Shown here in pieces: positions 1-10,107 of a stretch of 64,000 bases of DNA (position 1 is its first letter; each line of letters opens with the position of its first letter). Source of the stretch: Nonlabens marinus S1-08 (GTDB lineage Bacteria > Bacteroidota > Bacteroidia > Flavobacteriales > Flavobacteriaceae); contig NZ_AP014548.1 in assembly GCF_000831385.1 (NCBI RefSeq), positions 2,851,921 to 2,915,920 on the forward strand. Reading direction: 5' to 3'. The notes under the pieces are model-generated. The model was not told the origin of the DNA, searched no databases, and saw nothing but the letters and a program-made list of their open reading frames with translations. The position numbers and the translations under genes were made by a program.

Positions 1-763
1 CGTGAATATATTCATAGGCGTGAGGTTGCTTTGCTGTTGTGGTTAAATATTTGGCCTTAATTCCTAAAGCAGTATTATTGGTAACAATAGCTCCTCCACC
101 TCCACTGGTTACTATTTTGTTCCCGTTAAAAGAAAAGACACCTACAGCCCCAAAACCTCCTGTCGGTTGCCCGTTGTATTCACTACCTAAAGATTCTGCA
201 GCGTCCTCTACTACGGGAATTTTCCAATTATCACATATTCCAATGATTTCTTCAATACGGACTGGGAAACCAAAAGTATGCATAGGTAAACACGCACTTA
301 TACGATTGCCCGTCTTCTTATTGTAACATCCATCTTCGCGAAGATCCCCATATTCTTCTAGGAAACTTCTAACGGAATCGGGAGATAATCCCATTGTGTC
401 TAGGTCAACATCAAGAAAAACCGGCTTGGCTCCATTATAAGCGATAGCATTGGCTGTAGCTACAAATGTGAGCGCCTGTGTTATAACTTCATCGCCACCT
501 TTAACTCCGACTAGACGCAGGGCTACCTGAATTCCAGAAGTCCCATTAACTACCGCTATCGCTTTTTTAGTATGGGTGATCGCTTGCATCATTTCTTCAA
601 ATCTATCCACATATGCACCTACTGAAGAAACAAACGTAGAGTCAATGGTGTCAAGAACATACTTCTTCTCATTTCCCACAAATCGAGGTTCGTGAAGTGG
701 AATAAAATCGTGAGATTGGTACTGTTCTCTTATAAATGAAATTGTATTCTTTATTTCTGACAT
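1..763 (-). CDS. LegC-family sugar-nucleotide aminotransferase (partial, C-terminus off window)
   Basis: PLP-dependent DegT/DnrJ/EryC1-type aminotransferase. I translated it directly: it starts at the ATG at 763 (MSEIKNTISFIREQYQ) and stays open to the left edge, giving about 254 residues of a family usually near 360-390. Visible marks are the EDAAESLGSEY segment, which carries the Asp that contacts the PLP ring nitrogen, and SFNGNK with the presumed Schiff-base Lys216. The start overlaps the stop of the upstream dehydratase by one base (TAATG), so translation is probably coupled. With that dehydratase it should convert a UDP-4-keto-6-deoxy-HexNAc to the 4-amino sugar, as in legionaminic acid or bacillosamine synthesis (family knowledge). 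The exact sugar is inference; LegC is the closest family I recognise. Confidence 0.85.
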   Translation of the reverse strand, partial: MSEIKNTISFIREQYQSHDFIPLHEPRFVGNEKKYVLDTIDSTFVSSVGAYVDRFEEMMQAITHTKKAIAVVNGTSGIQVALRLVGVKGGDEVITQALTFVATANAIAYNGAKPVFLDVDLDTMGLSPDSVRSFLEEYGDLREDGCYNKKTGNRISACLPMHTFGFPVRIEEIIGICDNWKIPVVEDAAESLGSEYNGQPTGGFGAVGVFSFNGNKIVTSGGGGAIVTNNTALGIKAKYLTTTAKQPHAYEYIH

Positions 764-1950
764 TACATTTTTGAATCTAAATATTTACCGGTCTCTTTAT
801 GACCAAAATCTGGAATCATTTTGTTAAACAAAACCAGAATTTCAGTTTTTGACCATATTCCCGAACTAATTAATTCTGAGATAGATTTCTCAAATAAATG
901 TAGTTTATCTTGTTCAATTTTTAGTTCATTCTTAATAACCCCTAGGTTATTAAAACTTTCCAGATCTAATTCCTCATTTGCAGTGAAAAACTCCTCAAAA
1001 TCTTTTTCACCAGTAGTATCACTATTGGTAAATAGACAAGGCCATTTTTTTTCCTGAGGTAAGGTTTTCACTAATTCCCTGGCTTCATTTTCAGATTCGC
1101 AAAGAAAAGGTTGGTATCCCAATTGCTCTAAGTATTTTACAGCGATATCTGCAAAGGATATCAAATGCAGACCCTCGCTTAATTTAGGAAAATAAATATC
1201 CCGGTTTTCACCAAAGATGCATGACAGCAAACAAAGTTCTCCGGATTCCTGCGGTGTAACGAAATATCTCTTCACATCTTTAGGTGCTACTATAGGTTGT
1301 TTTTTTTGAATTCGTTCATTGAATCCATGCAATAACGAACCGTCCGAAAATGCCACATTAGCAAAACGGGCTGTTGATATATTAATTTCCTTACTTCTTC
1401 GCATTAAAAACATTTCCATAATCCGCTTTGAGGCACCCATCATATTTACTGGATTTGCAGCTTTATCTGTGGAAACACAAAAATATTTTTTTACTCCACT
1501 ATCTATGGATTGTTGAATTGTCTTGTCTGTGTTAAAGATATTTACGTTAATCATTCGCATCAACGTATAAGGATCCTTTTCGCTGCGTACATGTTTCAAA
1601 GCAGAAAGGTTTAGAACATAATCATATTTTCCATCGGCTTTTATAAATGCATCATATTCTAGTGATCCAATATCTAAAGCGAAGGTTTTGAAATCCCCAT
1701 CAATGTATCCGTGAGAACTTCTTACATCCCTAACTAATTCAACCATGTTGTTTTCACTAATGTCGACAACATGCAATTTATTTGGATTTCTTTTGAAAAT
1801 CTCTTTAGTAACTGCCTGACCTATCGAACCAGCCCCTCCTAAAACTAAAAATGAAGAGGAATTTACTATAGAGCGAATCTTATTCTCGTGTTGGGAAATA
1901 TCATCAGTCAATAATTCAGTATTCCTGCCAATTAAAGATAAAATGTTCAT
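763..1950 (-). CDS. UDP-N-acetylglucosamine 4,6-dehydratase-like protein (LegB/CapD type)
   Basis: Short-chain dehydrogenase of the Polysacc_synt_2/CapD family, 395 residues. The NAD-binding loop LGGAGSIGQAV lies near residues 37-47. SALKHVRSEKDPY and VSTDKAANPVNMMGASKR follow; the latter replaces the classical YxxxK with the MGxxK form typical of UDP-GlcNAc 4,6-dehydratases. It has no N-terminal membrane domain, so it is the soluble short class rather than the WbpM/PglF class. It should act in the cytoplasm to give UDP-4-keto-6-deoxy-GlcNAc, which the coupled downstream aminotransferase would use. The spacer to fcl is about 60 bp with no hairpin, so it is probably co-transcribed with the genes to its right. 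Stereochemistry (inverting or retaining) cannot be read here. Confidence 0.85.
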   Translation of the reverse strand: MNILSLIGRNTELLTDDISQHENKIRSIVNSSSFLVLGGAGSIGQAVTKEIFKRNPNKLHVVDISENNMVELVRDVRSSHGYIDGDFKTFALDIGSLEYDAFIKADGKYDYVLNLSALKHVRSEKDPYTLMRMINVNIFNTDKTIQQSIDSGVKKYFCVSTDKAANPVNMMGASKRIMEMFLMRRSKEINISTARFANVAFSDGSLLHGFNERIQKKQPIVAPKDVKRYFVTPQESGELCLLSCIFGENRDIYFPKLSEGLHLISFADIAVKYLEQLGYQPFLCESENEARELVKTLPQEKKWPCLFTNSDTTGEKDFEEFFTANEELDLESFNNLGVIKNELKIEQDKLHLFEKSISELISSGIWSKTEILVLFNKMIPDFGHKETGKYLDSKM

Positions 1951-2011
1951 TTGATATTAGTTTGGAAATATGTATTGATAAAGAGTATATTCATTATTAG
2001 CAACGTTCAAA

Positions 2012-2962
2012 TTAATATTTAACTTGCTTATAATCGTTTGTACTCTCTAAAAACCAATGATAAGTTAATTTAATCCCTTCTTCAAGTTCTATTGAAGATT
2101 CCCAGCCAGCATTTTTCATCTTATCTATATTCATCAGTTTTCTCGGAGTGCCATCGGGTTTCGAAACGTCCCAAATTATATCGCCTTTATGACCAACAAC
2201 TTTTTGTATCAACTCAGCGAGTTTTTTTATAGTCAGATCTTTTCCTGTTCCAATATTGTAAAGGTTTTCAGGCATCTTATTTTCCAAAGCAAATACAGCC
2301 GCATCAGCCATATCCTCAACATGTAAAAATTCCCGTAACGGTGTTCCACTCCCCCATAATTCAACAGACTCATTATCATTTAGCTTTGCTTCATGAAATT
2401 TACGGATCATTGCTGGAAGCACATGCGAGGTCTTTAGATCAAAATTATCATGACTACCATACAAATTAGTGGGCATCAAGCTGACAAAATCCTTTCCAAA
2501 TTGTTTTCTTATGGCTTCACAAGCCTTCACCCCAGAGATTTTTGCTAAAGCATACCACTCATTAGTTGGTTCTAGACTTCCCGTTAGCAAATACTCTTCC
2601 CTTAATGGTTGAGGTGCTAGTTTAGGATAAATACAAGAGCTTCCTAGAAAGATAAATTTTTTGACTTCAGCAATATGAGCAGTATCGATAAGATTATTCT
2701 GTATCTGCAAATTTTCCATTAAAAACTGATAAGGATATTCAGAGTTTGCCAATATTCCACCCACTCTAGCTGCTGCATCAAAAACGACTTCTGGTTTTTC
2801 ATTATTAAAAAAATCTTTAACCGCTTGCTGATTCTTGAGGTCTAACTCTGCACTGGTTCTACCTATCAAGTTGGTATAGCCTTTTGCTGTCAATGCTCTC
2901 CATATGGCAGAGCCCACCATGCCTCGATGACCGGCTACATATATTTTTGAATCTTTATTCAT
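2012..2962 (-). CDS. fcl: GDP-L-fucose synthase
   Basis: Epimerase/reductase that turns GDP-4-keto-6-deoxy-D-mannose into GDP-L-fucose with NADPH. It has 316 residues, normal for the family. GHRGMVG (11-17) is the nucleotide-binding glycine motif with the usual Fcl GHxGMVG form. GSSCIYP (107-113) carries the catalytic Ser/Cys region, Y137 and K141 form the YxxxK pair, and MPTNLYG is also typical. It directly follows gmd, the enzyme that makes its substrate, separated by an 85-bp spacer that contains an interrupted copy of the TTCGCTTTCG repeat. Identification is secure. Confidence 0.95.
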   Translation of the reverse strand: MNKDSKIYVAGHRGMVGSAIWRALTAKGYTNLIGRTSAELDLKNQQAVKDFFNNEKPEVVFDAAARVGGILANSEYPYQFLMENLQIQNNLIDTAHIAEVKKFIFLGSSCIYPKLAPQPLREEYLLTGSLEPTNEWYALAKISGVKACEAIRKQFGKDFVSLMPTNLYGSHDNFDLKTSHVLPAMIRKFHEAKLNDNESVELWGSGTPLREFLHVEDMADAAVFALENKMPENLYNIGTGKDLTIKKLAELIQKVVGHKGDIIWDVSKPDGTPRKLMNIDKMKNAGWESSIELEEGIKLTYHWFLESTNDYKQVKY

Positions 2963-2984
2963 TTACAAATGATTAAATTAATTC

Positions 2985-3048
2985 CACTTTCGCAATTCGA
3001 CTACGCTCAGCATAAACTTCTTCGTCGTTTCACTCCTTGAAAGCGAAC
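2985..3048. repeat. Interrupted ('opened') palindrome in the gmd-fcl spacer
   Basis: Imperfect left arm CACTTTCG (2985-2992) and right arm GAAAGCGAA (3039-3047) match the two halves of the genome-wide TTCGCTTTCGCGAAAGCGAA palindrome but are separated by about 46 bp. That insert contains TTCGACTACGCTCAGC. The right arm abuts the gmd stop codon. A similarly built element lies at 7336-7394, and the two share GCATWAACTTCT in the middle. Homology of the two elements is inference. Confidence 0.5.
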
Positions 3049-4160
3049 TATTCGAAATAATTGAGCGTATCATACCCACCATCCTTCAAGTATTGATCTT
3101 TTTGCATCAACTTAACGTCACTTTTCATCATATCTTTAACTAGATCTTGAAGGTCATATTGACATTCCCATCCTAATTTAGTTTTTGCTTTTGTGGCATC
3201 TCCAATAAGAAGGTCTACCTCAGTAGGTCTAAAATATTTAGGGTCTACGGAAAGTACTTCTTTCCCTATTTCCAATTGGAACTGCGGGTGCGAACAGGAT
3301 ACTACAAAAGCCTTTTCTTCAACTCCTTCGCCTTTAAATTCCAGCATAATTCCTACCTCTTCAAACGCCATACGTACAAAATCCCTTACTGGAGTTGTTG
3401 TCCCAGTTGCAATAACCCAATCCTCAGCATCTTCTGTCTGAAGAATCATCCACATCATTCTTACGTAATCTTTGGCATGTCCCCAATCACGCTTAGCATC
3501 AAGGTTTCCTAGATAAAATTTATCCTGAAGACCTAAAGCAATACGAGCAGCAGCCCTTGTAATTTTCCTGGTTACGAAAGTTTCCCCACGAATAGGCGAT
3601 TCATGATTGAATAAGATTCCATTACATGCATATATTCCATAAGCTTCTCTGTAGTTTACGGTAATCCAGTACGCGTACATTTTTGCTACAGCATAAGGAG
3701 ACCTGGGGTAGAATGGAGTGGTTTCAGATTGAGGAACCTCTTGTACTTTCCCGTACAACTCAGAAGTCGATGCTTGATAAATTCGGGTTTTCTTTTCAAG
3801 TCCTAACAGGCGAACGGCTTCCAGTATTCGTAGTGTCCCTAGTCCGTCTGCATTACCTGTATATTCTGGCATTTCAAAAGAAACCTGGACATGGCTCATT
3901 GCCGCCAGATTGTAAATCTCATCTGGCATAATTTCTTGGATCAAACGAGTAAGATTCGTACTGTCCGTCATATCCCCATAATGCAATATGAAACGTTGAT
4001 TTTCAACATGTGGATCTTCATACAGATGATCAATGCGATCTGTATTTAAAAGCGACGAACGCCTTTTAAGACCATGTACAGTGTACCCTTTCTTTAAAAG
4101 AAATTCACTCAAATACGCCCCATCTTGACCAGTTACTCCTGTAATTAACGCTACTTTCAT
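3048..4160 (-). CDS. gmd: GDP-mannose 4,6-dehydratase
   Basis: Converts GDP-D-mannose to GDP-4-keto-6-deoxy-D-mannose, the first committed step to GDP-L-fucose. It has 370 residues, the usual length. GVTGQDG (8-14) is the NADP-binding motif, STSELYG (131-137) has the catalytic Thr132/Glu134, and YAVAK gives Tyr156/Lys160. [17 protein letters not shown] is the characteristic substrate-binding stretch. It lies between the mannose-6-P isomerase cupin and fcl, so a whole GDP-fucose branch except the guanylyltransferase is clustered; a manC gene is present at 50.1 kb. Confident call. Confidence 0.97.
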   Translation of the reverse strand: MKVALITGVTGQDGAYLSEFLLKKGYTVHGLKRRSSLLNTDRIDHLYEDPHVENQRFILHYGDMTDSTNLTRLIQEIMPDEIYNLAAMSHVQVSFEMPEYTGNADGLGTLRILEAVRLLGLEKKTRIYQASTSELYGKVQEVPQSETTPFYPRSPYAVAKMYAYWITVNYREAYGIYACNGILFNHESPIRGETFVTRKITRAAARIALGLQDKFYLGNLDAKRDWGHAKDYVRMMWMILQTEDAEDWVIATGTTTPVRDFVRMAFEEVGIMLEFKGEGVEEKAFVVSCSHPQFQLEIGKEVLSVDPKYFRPTEVDLLIGDATKAKTKLGWECQYDLQDLVKDMMKSDVKLMQKDQYLKDGGYDTLNYFE

Positions 4161-4214
4161 TTTAAATTGTAAATATGATAGTGATTTATAATATTGATTT
4201 GTGAGCTAGGAAAG

Positions 4215-4559
4215 CTAACTCCTCTGATAATCGTCTTCTATTCGTACGATATCGTCTTCTCCAAAATAGGTACCATATTGTACCTCTATAAAAGTCAAAA
4301 GTTCACGTTCAGCATTTTCAACCCGATGCTTTACACCTTGAGGGATTTCTACCACTTCACCAATTGAATAATCTTTAGTAGCATCATCTAGAGTGATTCT
4401 AGCCACTCCACAGACCACAGTCCAAACTTCCGATCGTTTATGATGGTATTGGTAAGACAACCGCCCTCCTGGTTTCACCTCTATTCTTTTCACTTTGAAA
4501 TTTTCTCCCTCGTCAAGTATGAAATACTGTCCCCAAGGTCTTTTGGATTCATCCATCAA
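4215..4559 (-). CDS. Mannose-6-phosphate isomerase, stand-alone type II cupin domain
   Basis: A 114-residue single-domain cupin. WGQYFILDEGENFKVKRIEV and SYQYHHKRSEVW (35-46, metal-binding His/His/Glu), then GVKHRVEN (75-82, third His), match the C-terminal isomerase domain normally fused to GDP-mannose pyrophosphorylase in bifunctional ManC/AlgA proteins. Here it is a separate gene, and the ManC of this window (50.1 kb) lacks that domain, so the two look like a split pair (inference). It should interconvert fructose-6-P and mannose-6-P, or act as a small related sugar isomerase. It is upstream of gmd with a 54-bp spacer. Confidence 0.8.
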   Translation of the reverse strand: MMDESKRPWGQYFILDEGENFKVKRIEVKPGGRLSYQYHHKRSEVWTVVCGVARITLDDATKDYSIGEVVEIPQGVKHRVENAERELLTFIEVQYGTYFGEDDIVRIEDDYQRS

Positions 4560-4829
4560 ATTCTATTTATGTAGAATGTATCTAATCCAATTATTAAAAT
4601 AAGATTAAATGTATTAAAAATTGAAGGGCAAAGATAAAGCTTTGAATGAAAGAGGAGCTTTGAAATTAAAGCCAAATTATTTTCGTCATGCTCTTATATT
4701 AACAAATCTGTGAAATTCTTCGCATGAACTGATTTTGGCTAATAATTTCATTCTTTAATTCAAATGAAGTTATCAAATTGACAAAGACTGATTTAAAACA
4801 AGTTGAAAAGTGAGTTATACTTGAAAGTG
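4560..4829. other. 270-bp spacer between rfbC and the isomerase cupin
   Basis: I see no gene and no strong hairpin here. The reverse strand carries a perfect TAnnTTTG -7 box (TATCTTTG, positions 4636-4629) about 65 bp upstream of the cupin start, so the downstream half of the operon may have its own internal promoter. No TTG -33 element is visible at the right distance, so this is only suggestive. Confidence 0.3.
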
Positions 4830-5375
4830 TTACCCTAATAATGAAGCAAGCGGTTGCTGTTTTTGATCTTTAATAGATAATACCTGATGTTCTTCTCCAA
4901 TCTTCCAGTCTATTCCTAAACAAGGATCATTATATGCTATTCCACAATCACTTTGTGGGTGATACACCTGATCACATTTATAAAAAAACAGAGCTGTTTT
5001 GGAAAGCACGGAATATCCATGTGCGAAACCTCGAGGTACGAAAAGCTGTTTTTTGTTGGAAGCTGAAAGCTCTATGGAGAAGTGCTTTCCATAGGTGGCG
5101 GAGTCCTTTCTTAAATCTACCGCTACATCCAGGACTTTCCCTTCCATCACTCGAACCAACTTTGCTTGCGCATAAGGCTCTTTCTGGAAATGTAAACCAC
5201 GGATGACCCCATAAGAAGAAAGGGCCTCATTATCCTGTACAAAGGAGATTTCTCTACCAATAGCCGTTTCAAATTTTTGTTTATTGAAACTTTCCATAAA
5301 ATAACCACGTGAATCCTCATGAATTTGCGGTTCAATAATGAAACATCCTTTTAAATAGGTCTCAGTCACCTTCAT
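4830..5375 (-). CDS. rfbC: dTDP-4-dehydrorhamnose 3,5-epimerase
   Basis: Cupin epimerase of the dTDP-L-rhamnose pathway, 181 residues. VIRGLHFQ carries the catalytic His62; [12 protein letters not shown] (114-125) is the family signature, followed by the YKC and YHP stretches. The start overlaps the stop of rfbA by four bases (ATGA), so rfbA and rfbC are translationally coupled. The reductase rfbD that would complete dTDP-L-rhamnose is not in the window, so either it lies further left or the product is a different 6-deoxyhexose. The family assignment is secure. Confidence 0.95.
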   Translation of the reverse strand: MKVTETYLKGCFIIEPQIHEDSRGYFMESFNKQKFETAIGREISFVQDNEALSSYGVIRGLHFQKEPYAQAKLVRVMEGKVLDVAVDLRKDSATYGKHFSIELSASNKKQLFVPRGFAHGYSVLSKTALFFYKCDQVYHPQSDCGIAYNDPCLGIDWKIGEEHQVLSIKDQKQQPLASLLG

Positions 5376-6232
5376 TTCAGCAGATCCTTGAGGTTGGTGC
5401 CGTAACCACTTTTTAAAAGCGGAGCAATTAATTCTTCAAATTCCTTTCGGGAGATAAAGCCCATCTCTAGGGCAGTAGCCTCGATAGAGCCTATTTTTAG
5501 ACCTTGTCGCTGCTCGATGACCTCAACAAATTGAGAGGCTTGCATCAAGGAGTCAAAAGTCCCTGTATCCAGCCACGCTGTTCCCTTATCCATAATCTGA
5601 ACCTGTAATTTTGCCTGTTTCAAATAAATTTTATTTACATCAGTAATTTCAAGTTCACCACGTTTACTGGGTTTTAGATTCTTAGCAATTTCAACCACTG
5701 TGTTATCATAAAAATAAATACCAGGAATTGCAAAAGAAGATTTAGGCTTTTCAGGTTTTTCTTCAATGGATATTGCGGTGCCATTTACATCAAACTCTAC
5801 CACACCGTAACGTTCGGGATCCTGGACGTGATAGGCAAACACGATTCCACCATCGGGATCTGTGTTTTTCTGTAGTAATTCGGCCAGACCTGAACCGTAA
5901 AAAATATTATCTCCCAGAATTAGAGCTACTTTATCGTTACCAATAAACTTTTCTCCTATAATAAATGCTTCTGCAAGACCGTTGGGGTCTTGCTGTTGAG
6001 TATATTCGAAAGTGCAGCCGTATTTTGTTCCGTCGCCTAGTAACTCTCGAAATAACACCGCGTCTTTGGGAGTTGTAATTATTAGAAATTCCTGTACTCC
6101 AGCAGACATCAACGTGGATAGCGGATAATAAACCATGGGCTTATCATACACCGGCAAGAGTTGCTTGGAAACCACAGCAGTCAACGGATGCAACCTGGTT
6201 CCTGACCCACCTGCTAGTATGATACCTTTCAT
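5372..6232 (-). CDS. rfbA: Glucose-1-phosphate thymidylyltransferase
   Basis: Makes dTDP-glucose from dTTP and glucose-1-phosphate. It has 286 residues, the standard short RmlA length. [11 protein letters not shown] (8-18) is the nucleotide-binding loop and [17 protein letters not shown] follows it; the downstream LGDNIFYG and EEKP motifs are also readable. It lies between rfbB and rfbC. The 74-bp spacer upstream contains one palindrome copy. Confident identification. Confidence 0.97.
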   Translation of the reverse strand: MKGIILAGGSGTRLHPLTAVVSKQLLPVYDKPMVYYPLSTLMSAGVQEFLIITTPKDAVLFRELLGDGTKYGCTFEYTQQQDPNGLAEAFIIGEKFIGNDKVALILGDNIFYGSGLAELLQKNTDPDGGIVFAYHVQDPERYGVVEFDVNGTAISIEEKPEKPKSSFAIPGIYFYDNTVVEIAKNLKPSKRGELEITDVNKIYLKQAKLQVQIMDKGTAWLDTGTFDSLMQASQFVEVIEQRQGLKIGSIEATALEMGFISRKEFEELIAPLLKSGYGTNLKDLLK

Positions 6233-6250
6233 AAAACTTGTGATTTGTTC

Positions 6251-6266
6251 CGCTTTCGCGAAAGCG
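6251..6266. repeat. TTTCGCGAAA palindrome, copy 1 (rfbA/rfbB spacer)
   Basis: A 16-bp perfect palindrome CGCTTTCGCGAAAGCG, located 18 bp upstream of the rfbA start in the leftward operon. No T-run follows, so it is not a classical terminator. Confidence 0.95.
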
Positions 6267-6306
6267 AAAATACCAAAAGCATTTTACTCATTCAACATGC
6301 ATGACG

Positions 6307-7320
6307 CTAACTTCCTAAATAGTCTCTATTATCCAAAAACCAATCTAGGGTCTTTTCTATACCTTCTTCAAAATCGACGCTAGGTTTCCATCCTAGTTCT
6401 CGCTGAATTTTACTGGCATCAATGGCATATCTAAAATCGTGACCTGGACGATCATTTACAAACTTTATTAATTTTCTGGATGTGCCAGAAGGCTTATGTG
6501 ATTTTTTGTCCATCAAATCACAAAGTAGATGAATCAAATCTATATTCTTCCACTCGTTATGGCCACCTATATTATAAGTTTCACCAACCCTGCCATTATG
6601 GAACGCGAGATCAATAGCCCGTGTGTGATCTGCAACGTATAGCCAGTCTCTAGTATAGTTTCCATCACCATAAACCGGAAGTGGTTTCCCTTCTAAAATA
6701 TTCTTAATAAACAACGGAATCAATTTTTCTGGGAAATGGTACGGCCCGTAATTATTGGAACAATTGGAGATGATATATGGAATTTTATAGGTTTCTCCAT
6801 AAGCTCTCACAAAATGATCACTGCTGGCCTTTGATGCACTATAAGGCGAATTAGGGTCGTAGCAAGTTTGCTCAGTAAACAATCCTCTTTCACCAAGACT
6901 GCCATAGACTTCATCAGTACTCACATGGTAAAATAAATGATCAGCACCAAGAGTCCAGTGTTTGCGGCAAACTTCTAATAATTCTACCGTTCCCATAACA
7001 TTTGTTCTCACAAACTGCAAAGGATCAGCAATGGAGCGGTCTACATGCGATTCTGCAGCAAGGTGGATGATATGAGATATTGCATGCTTAGAAAACAGTT
7101 CTTCCAAAAGCTGAGAATCTGTAATATCTCCGTGAATGAATGTATAGTTTAGCTGTTGCTCGACATCACTCAGGTTTTCTAAATTGCCCGCATAAGTCAA
7201 TGCATCTAGGTTGATGATCTTATAATCAGGGTACTTTTGAATAAATAAACGCACTACATGACTTCCTATAAAGCCAGCACCGCCTGTAATTAGTACATGT
7301 TTGGTTATTTCTTGTTGCAT
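6307..7320 (-). CDS. rfbB: dTDP-glucose 4,6-dehydratase
   Basis: Extended SDR that converts dTDP-glucose to dTDP-4-keto-6-deoxyglucose, 337 residues. GGAGFIG (13-19) binds NAD, STDEVYG (134-140) supplies the catalytic Asp136/Glu137 pair, and Y160/K164 form YxxxK. SNNYGPYHFPEKLIP is the RmlB substrate signature. It is upstream of rfbA and rfbC. The spacer on its 5' side (7321-7395) contains an interrupted palindrome element. Secure identification. Confidence 0.97.
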   Translation of the reverse strand: MQQEITKHVLITGGAGFIGSHVVRLFIQKYPDYKIINLDALTYAGNLENLSDVEQQLNYTFIHGDITDSQLLEELFSKHAISHIIHLAAESHVDRSIADPLQFVRTNVMGTVELLEVCRKHWTLGADHLFYHVSTDEVYGSLGERGLFTEQTCYDPNSPYSASKASSDHFVRAYGETYKIPYIISNCSNNYGPYHFPEKLIPLFIKNILEGKPLPVYGDGNYTRDWLYVADHTRAIDLAFHNGRVGETYNIGGHNEWKNIDLIHLLCDLMDKKSHKPSGTSRKLIKFVNDRPGHDFRYAIDASKIQRELGWKPSVDFEEGIEKTLDWFLDNRDYLGS

Positions 7321-7335
7321 TATCTATCTCAATAG

Positions 7336-7394
7336 TTCGCTTTCGTACCACAACAAGTGCGGCATTAACTTCTGTCCTGCGGACAGAAAGCGAA
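7336..7394. repeat. Interrupted ('opened') palindrome in the ugd-rfbB spacer
   Basis: Left arm TTCGCTTTCG (7336-7345) and right arm GAAAGCGAA (7386-7394) are the two exact halves of the dispersed palindrome, held apart by 40 bp. The insert contains a second hairpin, TTCTGTCC-TGC-GGACAGAA (7371-7389). The right arm ends one base before the ugd stop codon. Compare the element at 2985-3048. Confidence 0.6.
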
Positions 7395-7395
7395 A

Positions 7396-8790
7396 TTATC
7401 CTTTACCTATAGCAAAGCCTGTGAATCCAATACCCTCAAGAGCTTGCATATCTAAAATAGCACGACCATCAAAAATAAAGGCCGGTTTGAGCATGTCGAT
7501 ATAAACCTTTGACCAATCGATGGTTTTGAACTCATCCCATTCTGTCATTACAGCGACGGCATGAGCATCCTTAAATAAATCTTCATAATTCTTTGCAACT
7601 GTTACCAGGCTTCTGTTTCTTTCTTCACTTCTTGTGTTTAGATAGTCAAGGTCTGCATAAACCTGCTCTTGGGTGACTTTGGGGTCATAAACTACTATCT
7701 CTGCCTGCTCACTCAATAAATAGTCTGCTACATAAATAGCGGCGGATTCTCGAGTATCATTGGTATCTTTTTTAAAAGCCCAACCTAATAGAACTATTTT
7801 CTTACCATTGACGGTGTTATATAAGGTACTGATGATTTTTTGTGCGAATCGGCGTTTTTGATAATCATTCATCTTGATGACCTGATGCCAATAGTCTGCT
7901 ACTTCATTCAATCCATAAGTCTGACACAAATAGACGAGATTAAGAATATCTTTTTGAAAACAAGAACCTCCAAAACCTACACTTGACTTTAGGAATTTAG
8001 GGCCTATTCTTGAATCCTGTCCTATAGCTCTAGCCACTTCATCCACATCTGCCTCGGTAGCCTCACATAGAGCGCTCAAACTATTGATACTAGATACCCG
8101 TTGTGCAAGGAATGCATTAGCCGTCAATTTAGAAAGCTCAGAAGACCAAACATTGGTCAATAAAATACGTTCTGTTGTGATCCAATTATTATAAACATCA
8201 TGTAGCGCTTGTATGGCCTCTTCACCTTCTAGAGTCCGTTCACCACCTATTAAAACACGGTCTGGTTGGAGCAGGTCTTGTATTGCAGTACCTTCTGCCA
8301 AGAACTCTGGATTAGATAGAACCTGAAATTTCACTCCATTACCACTGCTGGAAAGGATAGACTTCAAGGCTTCGGCAGTTCTTACCGGTAAGGTAGATTT
8401 TTCTACTATGATTTTGTTTGAAGTTGCTACTCTTGCGATCTGTCTAGCACAAAGTTCTATATACTTCAAGTCTGCCGCCATTCCTTTACCGATTCCATAA
8501 GTTTTGGTAGGCGTATTTACCGATATAAAAATCATATCTGCTTCCTGTATTGCCTGATCGACATTGGTACTAAAAATCAGGTTGCGACCTCTAGCTTGAG
8601 CCACTATATCTGATAATCCAGGCTCGTATATAGGTAAGTTATCTAGATTTACATCATTCCAAGCGGCAATGCGTTGCTCGTTTAGATCAACCACGTGGAC
8701 ATCAATATCAGGACACTTTGCTGCGATTACAGCCATAGTAGGACCACCCACATAACCAGCACCAATACAGCATATATTTTTCACTTTCAT
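7396..8790 (-). CDS. ugd: UDP-glucose 6-dehydrogenase
   Basis: Oxidises UDP-glucose to UDP-glucuronate with two NAD+. It has 464 residues with an N-terminal Rossmann motif [12 protein letters not shown] (8-19). [10 protein letters not shown] (160-169), [13 protein letters not shown] with K221/N225, and [10 protein letters not shown] with catalytic Cys277 are all visible. The sequence resembles the animal/plant-like UGDH class (about 460 residues) more than the short bacterial Ugd. It is one of two tandem nucleotide-sugar dehydrogenases, separated from the next by a single base. UDP-glucuronate would feed an acidic polysaccharide (inference). Confidence 0.95.
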   Translation of the reverse strand: MKVKNICCIGAGYVGGPTMAVIAAKCPDIDVHVVDLNEQRIAAWNDVNLDNLPIYEPGLSDIVAQARGRNLIFSTNVDQAIQEADMIFISVNTPTKTYGIGKGMAADLKYIELCARQIARVATSNKIIVEKSTLPVRTAEALKSILSSSGNGVKFQVLSNPEFLAEGTAIQDLLQPDRVLIGGERTLEGEEAIQALHDVYNNWITTERILLTNVWSSELSKLTANAFLAQRVSSINSLSALCEATEADVDEVARAIGQDSRIGPKFLKSSVGFGGSCFQKDILNLVYLCQTYGLNEVADYWHQVIKMNDYQKRRFAQKIISTLYNTVNGKKIVLLGWAFKKDTNDTRESAAIYVADYLLSEQAEIVVYDPKVTQEQVYADLDYLNTRSEERNRSLVTVAKNYEDLFKDAHAVAVMTEWDEFKTIDWSKVYIDMLKPAFIFDGRAILDMQALEGIGFTGFAIGKG

Positions 8791-8791
8791 A

Positions 8792-10069
8792 TTATAGTCG
8801 TTTGTCAGCCTTATCTCCTAAAAATCCTTTTATATCGTAGACTATGGCTTTTAATTCTTTTAATTTGTTAAAATCTATATTTGAAAATTGTTTGTGTCCA
8901 ACAGCTAGCACAATGGAAGAATATAAAGTCGTGGGCAATTGATTAACTATTGATATCCCATGAGTTTTGTAAACTTGTTGTTTATCTGCTAAAGGATCCC
9001 AGACATCTACCTTGATTCCATATTCCTTAAGGCTATGTATCAAGTCTAATACTTTGGAGTTTCGAACGTCCGGACAATTTTCTTTGAAAGTTACCCCTAA
9101 TACTAGAGCTTTAGAATATTTTATTTCAATTCCCTTTTGAAGCATGAGTTTAACTACTTCTCCAGCGACATAATTCCCCATTCCATCATTTACACGTCTA
9201 CCAGCGAGTATAATTTCAGGATGATAACCTACCTCCTGAGCTTTTTGAGCTAAGTAATAAGGATCAACACCTATACAATGTCCACCTACTAATCCGGGAG
9301 TAAATGGTAAAAAATTCCATTTTGTTCCTGCAGCTTTCAACACTTCATGAGTATCGATATCCAGTAAATTGAAAATTTTAGCAAGTTCATTCACAAAGGC
9401 GATATTAATATCTCTTTGAGAATTCTCTATGACCTTAGCAGCTTCTGCCACCTTGATAGAAGGCGCCATATAGGTTCCGGCAGTAATGACTCTTTTATAT
9501 AATTTATCTATTTCTACTGCACTTTCTTTAGTACTTCCAGAAGTTACTTTAAGTATTTTATCTATTGTATGTAATTTATCTCCAGGATTGATACGCTCAG
9601 GGGAATAACCTACGTAGAAATCCTTATTGCATTCCAGTCCACTGATGGCTTCTAGGATAGGTATGCAAAACTCTTGAGTTGCACCCGGGTAGACTGTAGA
9701 TTCATATACCACTATATTGGAAGAAGTGAGAAATCGAGCTACAGTTTCACTAGCTGAACGTAAAGCCTCCATGTCTGGTGCATTTTTTTCATCTACCGGA
9801 GTAGGGACCGTTATTATATACGTGGTACAATCTGCAAGCAGATTTTCATCTGATGTACAAAAAAGACCTAAACCAGAATTGGTTTCTTTTTTCAAAACGG
9901 CGCCTAGTTGCTCTTCCGATACTTCTAAGGTAGCGTCCTGACCTTGTTTCAATGCTGAAACACGAGAATCATCAATATCATAGCCTACTACATCATATTT
10001 GGTCGAAAATAACCGTGCTAATGGCAGCCCCACATATCCTAAGCCTATGATTCCTATCTTAATTTTCAT
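8792..10069 (-). CDS. UDP-N-acetyl-hexosamine 6-dehydrogenase (WbpO/TviB type)
   Basis: Nucleotide-sugar dehydrogenase of the UDP-GlcNAc/GalNAc (WbpO, TviB, VipA) class, 425 residues. [14 protein letters not shown] opens the NAD domain, [10 protein letters not shown] (155-164) is the class signature, and [15 protein letters not shown] holds catalytic Cys265. I chose the ATG at 10069. A longer frame to 10129 exists, but its extra codons are the translated palindrome at 10084-10103 and would overlap the upstream gene. Its partner is the adjacent 4-epimerase; together such pairs make UDP-GalNAcA (Vi antigen, O-antigen). The exact substrate order is inferred. Confidence 0.9.
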   Translation of the reverse strand: MKIKIGIIGLGYVGLPLARLFSTKYDVVGYDIDDSRVSALKQGQDATLEVSEEQLGAVLKKETNSGLGLFCTSDENLLADCTTYIITVPTPVDEKNAPDMEALRSASETVARFLTSSNIVVYESTVYPGATQEFCIPILEAISGLECNKDFYVGYSPERINPGDKLHTIDKILKVTSGSTKESAVEIDKLYKRVITAGTYMAPSIKVAEAAKVIENSQRDINIAFVNELAKIFNLLDIDTHEVLKAAGTKWNFLPFTPGLVGGHCIGVDPYYLAQKAQEVGYHPEIILAGRRVNDGMGNYVAGEVVKLMLQKGIEIKYSKALVLGVTFKENCPDVRNSKVLDLIHSLKEYGIKVDVWDPLADKQQVYKTHGISIVNQLPTTLYSSIVLAVGHKQFSNIDFNKLKELKAIVYDIKGFLGDKADKRL

Positions 10070-10083
10070 TTTTTGATAATGAG

Positions 10084-10103
10084 TTCGCTTTCGCGAAAGC
10101 GAA
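10084..10103. repeat. TTTCGCGAAA palindrome, copy 2 (wbpP/wbpO-type spacer)
   Basis: A 20-bp perfect palindrome TTCGCTTTCGCGAAAGCGAA in the 38-bp spacer between two genes of the leftward operon. It lies four bases from the upstream gene's stop and 14 bases before the next start. Confidence 0.97.
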
Positions 10104-10107
10104 ATTA

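Noticed and set aside
332..345. Palindrome ATCTTCGCGAAGAT inside the legC-like gene
   Set aside because: It shares only the TTCGCGAA core with the dispersed family; the arms differ, so it may be chance or a very decayed copy.
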